Counted from the first letter of the stretch, positions 33,501 through 45,923 are shown. The stretch is 64,000 nucleotides of DNA from Puccinia triticina (GCF_026914185.1 NC_070558.1:8379501-8443500); one strand, 5' to 3'. Notes: generated by a model from the sequence alone, not told the origin. Numbers and translations: made by a program.

Positions 33501-35031
33501 GCAAGCCTAAGCTCCCTCTGGTGGTTTGTCTAATGAACACTCATAACATGATTGAGATCATCCAATGATCAAGAAAGTTGCATTGAACATACATCAAAAT
33601 TAATCTTCCGTGACATGTATGTGTAAGCATGTACATATGGGAGCCTGTGTTGTGGAGCCCACGCCATGGCTCATACATAGCATGGATTTACCCCAGAATC
33701 TTGAGAGGTGTTTGAAATGAAGAGAACTCTCAGATCTCCTGATTTCAAGATTTCAGACATGTCAATCTTATGATTTTATCTTGAATGTGACTTCAAAATC
33801 AATTTTGAACACCTTATTTGATAAGTTAGTGGAGGACTCCCTGTGCAATCTTGAATTCCGTAGATGTTGGTTTAGACCTGAAAATTCTAGATTTTTGCTG
33901 GGAAACCTAGCAGATTTTTGGACTCTAGATCACCTATGAGCCTCCCAGATCACGTTGGGTAGACATCCAGTGATGGAACTCAGACAATGTGGAACACAAG
34001 AGATGATGGAATTGCTTGTATATGAATGTGGAACTAGTTTATGTATAGACATGTGACAACAAGAAGCTACAGTTCCACATGTCATTCTGCTGTAGAGAGC
34101 TTGTTGCAAAGCCTGGTCGCACCATGCAGGGGAAAACCCTACCCGGCTTGGGGGTGCAGCATCCTAGCAAAGTAAATTTTTGGAGTCTCTACAGCGGGTG
34201 TAGATTTCAAATCTAAAGTGGTTCTGAAATGGCAAACAATTTGGTCCAGCCATTTTTCATTTTTAATTCTGAAAGCCCATTTTTTGGGACCCATATCCCA
34301 AATGTGGGCCAGTACAGGGTCCTAAACCCATACTTATGCTTTCAGGTTTAGCATTAAACCAAGGCAAAAATTCAAATGAAGTACTTTCCAGCGTGACTGG
34401 AGGGTCTAAAACCAGAGCTGGGCCACCATTCCAATGTCCCCCCAAAACAACTCAAAAATGTTTTTTGGATTTGGGCCCCAACAATTTGGACCAGCCCAAA
34501 ACCTTGTACAGTGGAGTGCTGCGCGCAACTGTAGGCGAGATTTGAGCGTAGCACAGTTCTGGATTACAACAGTGTGTCAAACACCTTTTACCAGTAATAT
34601 AGACCCATCTTCTATATTATTTAACTAGCTTTCGACAGGCTATGTATGTACGTAAATACATACTGTGAGGGGATCGTGAGCCATGACATCATTAGCCTAT
34701 GTAAAACAGTTGCACATCTGTTTGACTTGGACGAAATGCTTTTTCGATAATGTACAGTCGGGAAACCTTGGAACGCCACCCGTGACATCATGTTTATGGA
34801 GTTACATTGTATTTACAGGCAGACATCATGTATTTAAATCCAGAAAGAATCCTTTCTTTCGGTCCAGTTCTTGGCTGCTTCCGTGTAATACAGACTCGTG
34901 AGGTCACCGCAGGATCAGCTTGTACAGATGATTCCAATCTTGACAGTTTCTGTTTCGCGCCCCAAGGATGTCAAACATTATTAACGATCATCCATCCATG
35001 ATCCAAAAAGTGCGCCGCTAAAATTTGTTAA
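33500..35031. other. No supported gene
   Basis: AT-rich sequence to about 34260, then mixed sequence. No terminal repeats or coding frames were recognised. A short palindrome TATGTATGTACGTAAATACATA lies near 34642. Confidence 0.4.
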
Positions 35032-35364
35032 TCAAGTTTGTTCCTGTGTAGGAGCATGTTTTGATGGAGATTGAGGTCCTGTACGCATACTCCTATCCTG
35101 ATCAAAAAACGGTGACCATCCCCGCCGAGACGACTGCATGCAACTACGGTTCTTTCGCATGATGGCCTCTTTCCGTCCTGGGGCCATTGAAACCGTGCGT
35201 GGATGAAAAGCCGTTAATCGGAACTGCCTGGATGCGAGTATTTTTCGTACCACATCGTTTGCTGGGTACAGTTCAGGTACAGGCTGTACAGCCGCGCCGA
35301 TATCGTCACCACTGTCATGTTTATTTGCCTTCTGTCCCGGAACTCCAAAGTTGAAGGATTCCAT
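35032..35364 (-). CDS. Possible small hypothetical protein, 110 aa
   Basis: One uninterrupted frame starts MESFNFGVPGQKANKHDSGD and ends SKHAPTQEQT. It is hydrophilic, without low complexity or membrane segments, and lies upstream of and divergent to the permease gene (226 bp between starts). No family is recognised and no splice sites are needed. It could equally be a chance frame, because nothing else supports expression. Confidence 0.3.
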   Translation of the reverse strand: MESFNFGVPGQKANKHDSGDDIGAAVQPVPELYPANDVVRKILASRQFRLTAFHPRTVSMAPGRKEAIMRKNRSCMQSSRRGWSPFFDQDRSMRTGPQSPSKHAPTQEQT

Positions 35365-35589
35365 AATTTGTAGTGTGTTCCGATTTACATTGTATTCCCT
35401 CTGTATGTATTACGCGGGGACCTGAGAGGGCGTCGGTTCGACTGTTCTCACATGTTGCCGAGATCACTTTTTAATTGAAATTCCCGCTGCCAGCTTATTA
35501 AAAGGCAGTCATGACCTCTCCAGACGTTTCTTCCCCCCTCCCCCCTCCGGTCCTGATTTGGCTTTTCTCTTATCTTAACACTACGCACC

Positions 35590-38153
35590 ATGCTTTCTTC
35601 CTCTGCCCCGCTCTCCAAACACCCGCAGGAAATAGGTGCTGGCTCACCTCCCCTAGAAGATAAGAGCCTCGACAAGCAGACCGAAAGCTTTTCTAGCACA
35701 GAGGACCAGGATGATGTCGAGCTTGCCAAGCTTGGATATAAATCAGAGTGTCAGTTTGTTACGTCTTCTTCTGGCGCAAGCGTGATTTCGAAGCGCCATG
35801 TTTTCTCTGATGATATAAATTTCACTGACAATCGTCGGAGGATTTTTGGTTACTCGTCAATCAGTTGCAAGAGAGTTTGGTAACTTCAGTACAATCTCGT
35901 TTGCATTCTCGATTATGGGACTGTGTTCCTCAGTTACTAGCACAGTTGAGTTCTTCTTTCATTTGGCCTGAAAACCTAATGCCATTTTCACTTCATTGGA
36001 TCAATGAATGCCTTTCCTGGCAAGTCGAATAATTTTGATTATCTGTGCAATCTTTGTGTGCTTATACTAATTTGATTCGACATCAGTTCAACACTCCGAT
36101 GTTGTCTGGTGGTCCGGCTTCAGTCGTCTGGTGCTGGCTGCTTGGTTAGTGAACTTTCTCCTGATACTACTTATTCAAGCAAAAAACAAAAAACAAACTG
36201 AGAAACTGAAAGCGGCATGTCATATCCTGTTATTATTCAGGTTCGGTCATGTGCTTTGGCTTCGGGACCTCGATAGCTGAATTAGTATCAGCGTACGTAA
36301 GTCGATTTATCCTCTACAACGCCCTTTTCCCTTGATTTTGAGTTTCGAATCGACAAGTTTTATCAGCCTACGTCAGGTGGCCTCTATTCGGCTTCAGCGT
36401 ATCTTGTTCCCAGGCGTTATCGTCCCTTTGTTGGCTTTACGGTCGGCTGGCTGAACATTCTTGGACAGATTGCTGGTGTGGCATCTACCGAATTTGCGCT
36501 CAGTGAAATGATCTGGGCCGCGTACACACTCATGAGGAACGATGACTTCTCACCGTGAGAAAAAACGTTTTATCTTTCTTTGCTCTCGAAGAGATAACTG
36601 ATTCTCCCAAAACCCTATCTGGTTGTTCTCAACTCGTACAAAAGCTCCAAGTCTCAAACCGTAGGATTGTATGTTGGCCTTTTAGTCCTGCATGGATTAC
36701 TTAATTGCCTGGCGACGAAAGCTCTTGCGGGGATCACCAAATCATTTATCTTCATCAATCTGACGGGAACTATGGCTATGATTATTGGCTTGCTGGCGAC
36801 AACCCCCGACAAACACGATGCCACTTACATTTTCACCAAAGTTGTTGATCAAACTGGATGGGGAAATGATGGGTTAGCGTTTCTCTTGGGCCTATTGAGT
36901 GTGCAATGGGTAAGTTGTTTTTTTGCCTCACGCTGGAACCTTACAGCGCCACTGATCAATATTTCATTGTCACAGACCATGACCGATTACGATGCTACTG
37001 CGCACATCTCTGAAGAGGTCAAACGAGCGGCTATCGCCGCACCTGTTGCGATTTTCGTTGCCGTAGCTGGGACGGGATTGTTTGGATTCGTTCTCAACAT
37101 AGTCCTTGTCATGTGCTCAGGCAACATCGATATCAACAACCGCGGCGGCCGTTCAGAAATGATTGTTGCCAATATTCTTTACCGCAACCTTGGCCCGACG
37201 TGGTTCGCCATCGTCTGGGCTGTGATCTGCTTGAACAGCTTCTCCGTCGTCTTGACAGCCCTCCAAGCCAATTCTCGTACAATCTTCTCATTCAGTCGCG
37301 ATGGTGGTCTGCCCGATCGCGGTATCTTCAGTCGTCTCTCAGTCCAGAAAGTCCCTGTTTATGCGGTTTGGTCGGTGATTGTTGTGTCAATCTTGATGGG
37401 TCTTTTGAAATTTGCTTCTACAGTCGCACTAAATGCTATCTTCAGGTACATTGCGCCTCCTTTTAAAGATAGAGTGTGGCTCAAACCACGACTACTGGAG
37501 ATTTCGTCAGCTGAATGGCTGATAAAATTCCGACCTTTTCTTATTTCGTTTTCTTCCCATCCACTGAATTTTCAGTTTATGCACAATTGTAAGTGAACAC
37601 GTGGATTTTATCAAGTTTTACGTGTTTCAGTCTAGACTAAATGCGTTTCCTGTACCGGCAAATTTTCACCCTGTCACAGGCCCTTGACTCGTCATACGCC
37701 ATTCCAATTGCCATGAAGCTCATATACATGGACCATCCTGAAGTACGTGATCAAAACACTCCTGCCGTGGCTGAGAACTCTCTTCGACTTGTCCGATCCG
37801 AACATGTTGCTGACGATACCACTTCATTCAGGTGCAATTCAAACCTGGCCCTTTCAGTCTGGGTAGAGGGACGCCATTGATGTGGTTTGTCAACCTGCTT
37901 TCATTGGCATGGGTGTCGTTTGTAGTTGTCATACTCGCCTTGCCGACGGTCATTCCAGTCACTGTTTTGAACATGAACTATGCGTACGTACCATTTTCTT
38001 GGGCCTGACGGATTGACACACACTCATGACTTTTCAACCACTTCTTTCGCATGCAGCTCTGTTATCACATTTATTGTCATATCTCTGTCCACCATCTGGT
38101 ATCTGACTTCTGCGCGTCATTGGTATGTTGGACCCAAATCCAACTTACATTAA
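35590..38153 (+). CDS. APC-superfamily amino acid/GABA-type permease, 11 exons
   Basis: Exons: 35590-35749, 35865-35944, 36087-36144, 36241-36296, 36367-36554, 36645-36909, 36976-37445, 37576-37588, 37680-37742, 37832-37983, 38057-38153. All are phase-consistent, giving 533 aa. A polar acidic N-terminus is followed by FGNFSTISFAFSIMGLCSSV, GGPASVVWCWLLG, YPTSGGLYSASAYLVPRRYR, WTMTDYDATAHISEEV and SRDGGLPDR, the standard landmarks of fungal GABA/choline-type permeases (UGA4/HNM1 relatives) with about 12 membrane spans. It should import amino acids, GABA or choline at the plasma or vacuolar membrane; the substrate cannot be told. Exon 8 is a 13-nt micro-exon (TTTATGCACAATT). Without it the frame breaks, and with it the sequence reads AIFSLCTIALDSSYAIPIA, as in relatives. 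The gene has no stops or frameshifts. Confidence 0.92.
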
Positions 38154-39616
38154 TCAGCTGCCAGCGACAGCTACGAGGAATGATCATGAGTGATCTTATG
38201 GACGATCACGCGGAGTCCGAAAAGCACCCAATATTTATAGGCACAAGCCCTTTTTGCACGGTACATACATACAATTACGAAGTGGATACTCTTGAAAATA
38301 TGAACGCTCCGCATACCCTCATGATACCTCCCATATCGCACTTGAAACTCAAATCTCACAAATGTAGAACTCAAATTTCCAAAGCACATTTGCATCCACC
38401 ACAGTTGACAACCCTGACCCTAGCCCCCATCTTAGCCCCTCCTCAATTCTCTGGCAATATTCATGCTAAATTCTGGCTATCTATCATTATCGTTGCTATG
38501 GTCTGTATCCTCCTCTTTTTCACTTTTGATTTGATATAGTTCCAACAGCATGCATGGCAGTCATTGTTTCTGCGGGCTGAAGGTCCCTATGTAGTCTTAT
38601 GAAACGGATTCTTTTGATCTTTTTCTATGCCGCATCCAAGTCTTTCTAGAAAATGGGATACACTGCAAACCCATACCGTCAGAATACCCTTGTTAGCATG
38701 CCATTCTTGTTTGCAAACAGTAGTCTGCAGCCCCCCCCCCCCCCCCCCCCCCCCCTGCCCCAAAAAATCAAAGCGTGAGTGGCAAGCCCATCTTTCTGTG
38801 AAGGGGGGAAGCCGTCTGGCGTCCCGCCGAGCCAACGGACGGCTACCCAACTTTTTCGAGACGTGGTGTAGGGCCGTGTTCGGCAGCGTCGTATTGCGCA
38901 GCAATATGTAAAACACATTTGTTTAGGATAATCTTTTGTAAGTAAGAATATCATAAAGCTGGACAGTTTACCATCAGGCCAAAAAATGATGTTTTACATG
39001 ATATGAAGGGACGTGCCACAATTATCTATCCAAAAGGTCCACATAAGACTTGTTTCAAGCAATTTCCGGTTTGACTGCTGATGCAGTCTTGATAATTCCT
39101 GCACAAGAGAGCCCTTCAGCCAGCAAGGCCTTGCTGAAAACTTTCATTATGAAATAAATAAAAAATGAAAAGTGTGAAAATTATCCAATTTAATGCAAAT
39201 TTCTCTGAATTAGTTACTGTTCAAACCAAGGGGAGAAAATTAGAGGATAGCATGGCATGCAACAAGAATGATAAAAAACTGAAACCATTGGCAACAATTT
39301 TTTGGGTGAATGGGTTATCCACCAATTTATTTAACACAGAACTGATTACTGTATGTGGGTGAAATCACCACAAATTTGACCCAATCTATTTGATCCAATA
39401 AAACACACTGGGAATGGTTTGGAAAAATGCATAACACATTTTTTATGCAAGGTCAGCTGCTGCATGGCTGCATGAGCAACCCTCGATTTTTTGTCAAGGT
39501 TTGAGGGCTGATTTTGAATGAAAAGTGTTCTGGTTGGGTGGTTGTGGCTTGGTTTTGAATCTGGGGGTGAAGTTTTTTTGGGTTCGCGGGCTGGCTTCTG
39601 CAGACACACCTCGAGG
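38154..39616. other. Intergenic; a long poly-C tract and a possible MITE end
   Basis: A run of about 25 C occurs at 38730-38754. GTAGGGCCGTGTTCGGCAGC at about 38868-38887 looks like a MITE terminus, but no partner end was found. 38990-39500 is AT-rich with nothing recognised. The final 100 bp before NUP82 are T/G-rich. Confidence 0.45.
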
Positions 39617-42522
39617 ATGGACGACTACCTCGCCCCGCTCGCCGGGCACCCCATCCTGAGGGGCAGCAGCTCCTTCACCTTCCTCATCCTCAGCCAGCAC
39701 CAGCTCATCACCGCCACACACCCGGAACTCAGGCTGCTCTCGCTGGCCGCGCTCAAGACCCGCCCCGAGAGCCACCGCCAGTACTCGCTGCTCGTCCCCA
39801 ACCCCCCCTCAGCCCTGCCGACGGGGCCCGTCACCACCCTCAGCGCCAACCCCAGCGAGCGGCTGCTGGCCGTGTGCTCGGCCGACCAGCTCGCAGTCCT
39901 CAGCCTCCCCCGCACAGAGGAACACGCCGGCCCCTCCAGGCAGATCGAATGCCCGACGACGCCCGTCCGGACCGAGCCCGGCCTGCCGATCGCCAAGCTG
40001 CTCTGGCACCCCTGGAGCCATCGCGCCAGCACCCTGCTCGTCCTCTACCCAACCGGCATCCTCCACGAGTTCGACATCGCCACAGACGCACTCCACCCGG
40101 CCCAGACTATCAACTTCAACTCGCCCTACAGCCTCCTGGGCCCCCCCGCGCCCATCGCATCCAGCCCATCCTTCGACGGCCATCCCTCGCTGATCTCCAG
40201 CTTCCAGCAGGTCTCCTTAAACCCCAAAAGACAGCCATCGCATCACCCCCCCAGCAAATCCAAACCTAGGCTCTCCTCCGCATCTATCCCACCCCCCGCC
40301 AGGCACCAATCTGGCCCCCACAGGTCTACTTCCCGAGGAACCTATGGAGCCGCACATGCCGCCTCATCCACCGCCGTCTCAATATGCTTCGGAGCTGGCA
40401 CCGGCGACTGGGGTCCTCTAACACTCTATGCGATCATGCTCAATGGGGACATGTATGCCATCTGTCCCTACCTACCCAAGAACGCGTCAGTATGTTTCAT
40501 CTACTCAGCTGGCAGACCGACATCTGATATCCGGCGCGATCGATCTAGGGTGATTCCACTTTCCTACAGGAATTCATTGCTGTTCTTCTTGACGGCCAAG
40601 CTCGAGTCGATCTATACTACAGCCGGCACGGGGAAGAAACTGATGGACATCCAGGGACCTTTAGAGCAATCGCTAGACTATCTGAACTCGCTCTCGGACG
40701 TCCCAGACGAGCCGATAGACGAGCTGGATTCCGAGGAGGAGCATGGCCCGGAGGAAGGGGCGAAAAGGAATCGGAGGAAGGAGCGGTTCAAGGCGCTCGT
40801 CACCCCGCTCCGTCAAGGCCCGTTCTTACTGACTCCCTCGCCGATCGAGACGAACGAGAACGAGGAGGAAACCGTGTCCGATCTGCTCCATTTCCGCTAC
40901 TCAGCATTATCATCCACACGCCAGAGGAACTCGGCCGCTGCTGAACCTAACCCTGCGGATCCGAATAACGCTGGCGTGGGCGTGTTCGTGATAGCCTACC
41001 AGAGCCGACTCGACGTCTGCATAGAAGTCGAGAAAATCGAGCCGCGCTGGGTGCCCTCTTCGGATGCGAATACCAAAGCAGGAAAGCCGACGACGACGAC
41101 GACGACTGAGCTGCCGATGCTGCTCACCTACGAATCCATCGATCTGCACCTCAGGGACGGGCCCTCGGAGATGATCCGGGAGTTAAGTCCGCTGCGGATG
41201 ACCTTAGACGTGCGCTACAAGGACATGATCTACGTGTCCCATGTGCGCGGACTCCATGTGGTGTTGATGCAGCCCTGGCTGGAGGGTCTTTTGGAGGGGG
41301 AGGTCGACGCGGGCCATAAGAACAAGAGGGGCAGCCTGGTCAGCTGGCTGATCCAGTCCTATGGCAGCGGCTTTGGGATCGCCGGCGTGAGCATCGTTGA
41401 CGACGCGTATCTGGGCTGCAATCTCCTGGCGTTCACCGACATTGGCCAGTTGATCCCGATACCGTTCAGCCATAGGCTCGCGCCGCCTCCGGCGGCGGCC
41501 GCCACAGCGGACACCAAAGGCCCACTCGAGCAGCTCATGGCCGCGCCCCCGCTCTTACGCCGCTCGACCAGTCGGGGCGCGTCGGGCTTGTTAGGCGAAG
41601 TCTGGACGGTCCCGGCGCCTTTGGCGAGCAATGCCCGGGGACCAGGGCTCAATGGGCCCCCACCCACCTCAGCAACCACCGCGTCAGCCGCACTTAAACA
41701 CGCACACGAAGTGTCCGCTCAGGTGGACCAGTACATCCGGCGTCTGGTCGAAGCCATCAACCTGGGGCAAGACAGACTGACGCTCCAGATCAAAGAGTTC
41801 CAATGCCAGATCCGAAAACTGGCGCACTACCCGACCTGTCTCAACGCGCTCAACCAACACTCGCAGGCCCAACTTGGGCGGATCCAGGCCATCGAGCGCG
41901 GCCAGAAAGCGCTGCTCAAAAAGGCCGACCTCGTCCTCCAGAAACTCGCCGACGACCGCAATCGCATCCTCTCGAGGGAAGAGACTCGGTGGTTCGCCGA
42001 GCTAGATCGGATGGCCCTCGAGGTCTTCGGCGACCCTGACGGGGACAGAAGAGGGCTCAAAGCGTCCATCGACCAGGTCCGTGTTCTCCATCCCTCCCTT
42101 CTGCGTAATCCTCGTGCACGGAAAAAGACCCACACCCGACCGTTTTCTCCTTCTTCTTTCTTTTCTTCCGCTGATGGGGTCCGAGAACGATTTGTAGCTG
42201 AAGAGTCAGTTGGAAGCGACCAAGGCGCGTCTCCGTGCCGACTCGCAACCCGCGCCGGGCCTCGAAGCGGGCCAAGGGAAGAGCACGACGATGGCGGCCA
42301 AGAAGACGATGGGCGAGAGTCAACTGGTGCCGATATACCACAAGCTGGAACAAGCGTTCTTGAGTCCCCTTTGCCTCCCTTTGCCTCCACTCCCTTCGCA
42401 TTGACTTTTCTGTTTTTGGCGCGCGCGGATGGGTTGTTTTTTTCAGGAACGGGTGCTTGGCCGTTATCCATGATCAGATCAACAAGATTAACAAAACGCT
42501 GGCCAACAAGCCGGCCGCGTAA
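39617..42522 (+). CDS. NUP82: Nucleoporin NUP82/NUP88 family, 4 exons
   Basis: Exons: 39617-40485, 40549-42076, 42198-42355, 42447-42522, giving 876 aa in continuous phase. The N-terminal two thirds are a beta-propeller-like region with LLWHPWSHRASTLLVLYPTG and WGPLTLYAIMLNGDMYAICP, which I recognise as the Nup82/Nup88 propeller. The C-terminal third is helical and coiled-coil-like, from about SAALKHAHEVSAQVDQYIRR to the end (INKINKTLANKPAA). Nup82/Nup88 anchors the mRNA-export platform (Nup159/Nup214) on the cytoplasmic face of the pore. ATG 39617 (MDDYLAPLAG) is preferred over an in-frame ATG at 39518, which would add 33 residues of unlike composition. The first intron is 63 bp, a multiple of three, so the unspliced frame stays open across it. 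The last donor is weak (GTTCTT). Codon use is strongly GC-rich compared with the flanks. Confidence 0.88.
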
Positions 42523-43137
42523 CCGGTTTTCTCCGGCTCTCCCCCCCCTCTCTCTTGCATGTGTGAGCTTGATTACGTGTGGTGCGCGTTCTGGACGACG
42601 AATAGCTTGGTCTTTTGTGCGACTTAACTTCTAATCCCTTTCTTGGCCTCTTTGTGTGCGGAGGTGAAGGCCTCAAGTGTTTGATATGCAGAGATATCCT
42701 GTTCTTCATCTCTATGTCTCACAAGACGAAAAAAGATGAGTTCGGCTCCTCAATCCTCTACATACATGTACAATCATTATATATGTAATGTCAATGGGGA
42801 AAGATATGACTTTGCCTTGCAACACGTCATATTATTGAGTGATGAACCTGGATGAGTATCACCACTCAGCGCCACAGTATCCTTTCAGCAATCGCTCTTT
42901 CTTTGACTGCAGTTTTTTTGTATATTTGCTCGTTGATTTACATTGCATTTACACTACCCAAGAACGAAGAGCAACAAAACAAATCAAAACAAAAGAAAAC
43001 GCTTTGGTAGGAGGGCCACCCGACGCACACAAATGAATCTGAGGCAAAACAAGAAGAAATATCCGGCTCGAAGGGTGACTTTGTAGTGCAAAAAATGTGA
43101 ACTGGTGACGAAAAGACTGAGTAAGAGGCGAGAGGAA
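42523..43137. other. Convergent intergenic region between NUP82 and LIA1
   Basis: 615 bp between two stop codons, with AT-rich 3'-flank character (TATATATGTAATG near 42780). No gene is seen. It should hold both 3' untranslated regions. Confidence 0.5.
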
Positions 43138-44500
43138 TCAGACGGATTTCAAGGGCAAAGTGTATTGGAACTCTTGGGAATGTTCGTGTTTGTACTACGA
43201 GACGAATGGAAAGCACAAAGCCGCATCAAGACGAGAACTGAGACGAAGACGGCGGGAAGATATGTTAGAAAGGAGACGAACCATGTCGAGAGCAACTTCG
43301 CAGCTTTCACGGACTACCCGACTCTGTTCGTCCGCCGATGCATGGGCTTCCAGGGTCGTTAATACTTCTGGCGTTGCGATCGAGCCCAGTGCTTCGGCCG
43401 CTTCGTGTCGTACCATCTCATCCTCCTGTTTCTGTCACCCACAACAGTATGGTCCAGATCCCACCCAACATGATTAATTATTTTTACTATGGGCCACAAG
43501 GACGAAAGAAACAATGAAAAACTTACATTTTCTAGGACTTTGATCAGGGCGGGGACTGATAATGGGTGAGAGAGTTGCCCAAAAACGTAGGCAATTTCGT
43601 GACTTGGGAGAGAGAGAGAAAAAAAAAGCGAATCTTAGTTTGGGTGGATTCTGAGGATTCCTAGACTGCTCAAAAAAGGCCTTCTCACCGGAACAGGGCG
43701 CTAGAGTCAGAAAATCCACTAGCAAGGGCCTCGATGGCGATCTGGTCGAGTTCATCGGTTTCAGAGGCTCTACGGATGGCGTCCCGGAGACCGAACATAG
43801 CCCGATAACGCTCAAAGAGAGTCTTCTGTGGGTCGAGAAGTTGGACCTTCATCTTGAGCAACTCGTTCCGTCCAAGGTCCTTCCCCGAGGTCTGGTGGAA
43901 ACTCTTGATCATCGAGGGCGCCGGGTCAATCGTCCCATACACCCCCGCCTCATTCGCCTTAGCTTCCCCATTCCCTTCAATCTTCTCAATCGCTAGCTCG
44001 CACGTCTCTCGAACTGATACTTCTTCATCCTTCAGAAACTCCCGCAAGATGCCCAATGAAACCGGATCTCCAATGGCTCCCATTGCCTCGGCCGCCTTGT
44101 TTTATTTTCGTTCAAGAGCAAATATTAATCAATTTTTCACGATTAGTTACGAGTCTTCTCTTCAGAAAAATAGTCATATAGCGCGAAAATTGAGACTGAC
44201 CTCATGGCGGACCATTGGATGAACAGAAGTATCCCTGAGAGTAGCTTCGAGTACGGGCAGGGCAGTGGGATCAGCAATCTGGCCGAGACAGTAAGCCAGT
44301 TCGTGGCCAAGGAGAGCTTGAGGTAGATCTTTGGGCGGTCTCAAGGCGTCTCCAATAGCCCTGACAGCTGGCGTCGAGCCGATGGCCTTGAGTGTGAATA
44401 ATGCTCGGAATCTCGAGGCGAGTGGGACCGTGCCTGTTCGGTTGGTGAGCGTCGAGTGCAGCTCGTTGATCTCATCTTCCGTCACGTTCAGGACCGTCAT
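43138..44500 (-). CDS. LIA1: Deoxyhypusine hydroxylase (HEAT-repeat di-iron enzyme), 5 exons
   Basis: Exons (minus): 44500-44201, 44095-43689, 43602-43527, 43431-43282, 43194-43138, giving 329 aa, the usual family length. It performs the second step of hypusine formation on eIF5A, hydroxylating deoxyhypusine. The eight-HEAT-repeat fold has two symmetric halves. All four His-Glu iron-ligand pairs are present: GHELAY (H66/E67), MVRHE (H99/E100), [10 protein letters not shown] (H237/E238) and [11 protein letters not shown] (H270/E271). Both pairs in each half are spaced 33 residues, as expected from the internal duplication. The C-terminus is [16 protein letters not shown] 44500 ([10 protein letters not shown]) is chosen; the frame stays open upstream to 44632 but that segment is unlike the family. 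It is divergent from MRT4. Confidence 0.95.
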
Positions 44501-44814
44501 CCTTCTGTTTTGCGGATCTTGATGGGTGCGGGTATTCGAGCGAGGCGGCAGGGTGATCTCGTTGGCTGATAGTTGGGCTTGTTTGGGGCCCTTGTTTTTC
44601 CCCAAAATTGCTTTTCTACATTTTTTGTTCATGTTGAATATTCAAAACAGCGCGGCCAGCCAGACTGCTGCGTATGTGAAAGGGTCGCCAGAGTAGGATG
44701 TCACACGACCCACACTTTGGCCAGGGACACTATTTTTGGTGGACTTGAACAACTCCACCAGCGCCCACCCCACAACAGTCTCACACCAAGGAAACAGTAC
44801 CATTCGATCCTACG
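44501..44814. promoter_or_regulatory. Shared divergent promoter of LIA1 and MRT4
   Basis: Only 314 bp separate the two start codons. No clear TATA box was seen. Near the centre lie AGGGTCGCCAGAGTAGG and CACACGACCCACAC. Both products act in translation (eIF5A hypusination, 60S assembly), so co-regulation from this segment is plausible but inferred. Confidence 0.6.
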
Positions 44815-45923
44815 ATGCCTAAATCAAGTGGGTCAGTTCAGCACCCTTCAACGATCCCCTCCATCCCGAGAAGAGACAAGCAATCTCTGCACCTACTGAC
44901 TGATGGCCTTATTGCTTTTTCACATCAAGAGCGACAGACGGTTGTTCATCTCTCGAAGACCTCCAAAAAGACTAAAGAGGTCAAAGCTAAATTAATCGAA
45001 CAAATCAAGGAAGCTTCCGAAAAATTCCAATTTGTTTGGTTGTTCACGATCGACCATGTTCGGACAGCTTACCTGCAGGATATCCGGTCTTCCTGGAAAC
45101 CCTCTAGGTACATTACCACAGTCCATCTAACCCAAACAAAAACCCTCCCATTTCTTCTTTTCTCACCGTGTGATTTCGCGTTGAGGGATGACTGCTAACG
45201 CTCAAGCCCTACAACTCATTTTTTTAGAATCTTTATGGGCAGGAACGCGGTCATGAGGCTAGGCTTAGGTTCTCAAGAAGAAGACGAACACATGCCTGGG
45301 CTAGGCGCAATAGGCAAGGTGCGACTCACGATCGATCTCTATAATTCGGCAATGAGACGACCCCAAATCAAATTTGTATCTGACATTGAAAGTTGCACAC
45401 TTCTCGGCATCTTATATAGCTATTGGAAGGTGATACAGGATTGTTGTTTACAGACGAGCCCCCGAAAGTGGTAGTCGAATGGTTTGATGATTATGTGAAG
45501 GCTGACTACGCCCGGAAGGGCAACCTAGCGACTGAGACGGTGGAACTTCCAGCAGGTCAGTCGGCTTTGTTTGCTATATACAATCCAGACAAGAGAGAGA
45601 GAGCTGAGATACCCAAGTTTTGGATCTGTTTAGGCCCCGTCATGATCAAAGAGATCAACGATGAACCATCAGTTGCCCCGGGAGCCTTGGAGCCCCATCT
45701 ACGAGCCCTCGGTCTGCCCACGACCCTCCAAACTCGAGTTCCAACACTCTCTTCTCCCCATGTAGTCTGCAAAGAGGGCGAAAAGCTCGACACCAATCAA
45801 GCCAGTCTCCTCAAGACCTTGGGTTACCAGATGGCCCAGTTCAAGATCGTCCTCAGTCACGTTTGGATCAAAGACCGCTCAACTACTTTCTCTATAGACC
45901 AGATCAGGGACCAACTCAAATAG
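44815..45923 (+). CDS. MRT4: MRT4, 60S ribosome assembly factor (uL10/P0-like), 4 exons
   Basis: Exons: 44815-44827, 44930-45107, 45228-45318, 45420-45923, giving 261 aa. Splicing the 13-nt first exon (MPKS plus one base) to exon 2 gives the family start MPKSKRQTVVHLSKT. Then come FQFVWLFTIDHVRTAYLQDI and IFMGRNAVMRLGLG, matching the P0-like N-terminal domain, and across the last intron LLEGDTGLLFTDEPPKVVVE. The C-terminal half has FWICLGPVMIKEIN and LLKTLGYQMAQFKI. Mrt4 occupies the stalk-base site on pre-60S particles in the nucleolus before exchange with P0. Length is slightly above the yeast protein. No breaks were seen. Confidence 0.94.

Noticed and set aside
38051..38539. 162-codon frame downstream of the permease as a separate gene
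   Set aside because: It starts within the last permease exon in another frame and has no recognisable content.
38730..38754. Poly-C tract as a functional element
   Set aside because: Simple homopolymer; its length may also be an assembly uncertainty.
39518..39616. Upstream ATG of the NUP82 frame
   Set aside because: The extra 33 residues are unlike the family start, and ATG 39617 (MDDYLAPL) fits better.
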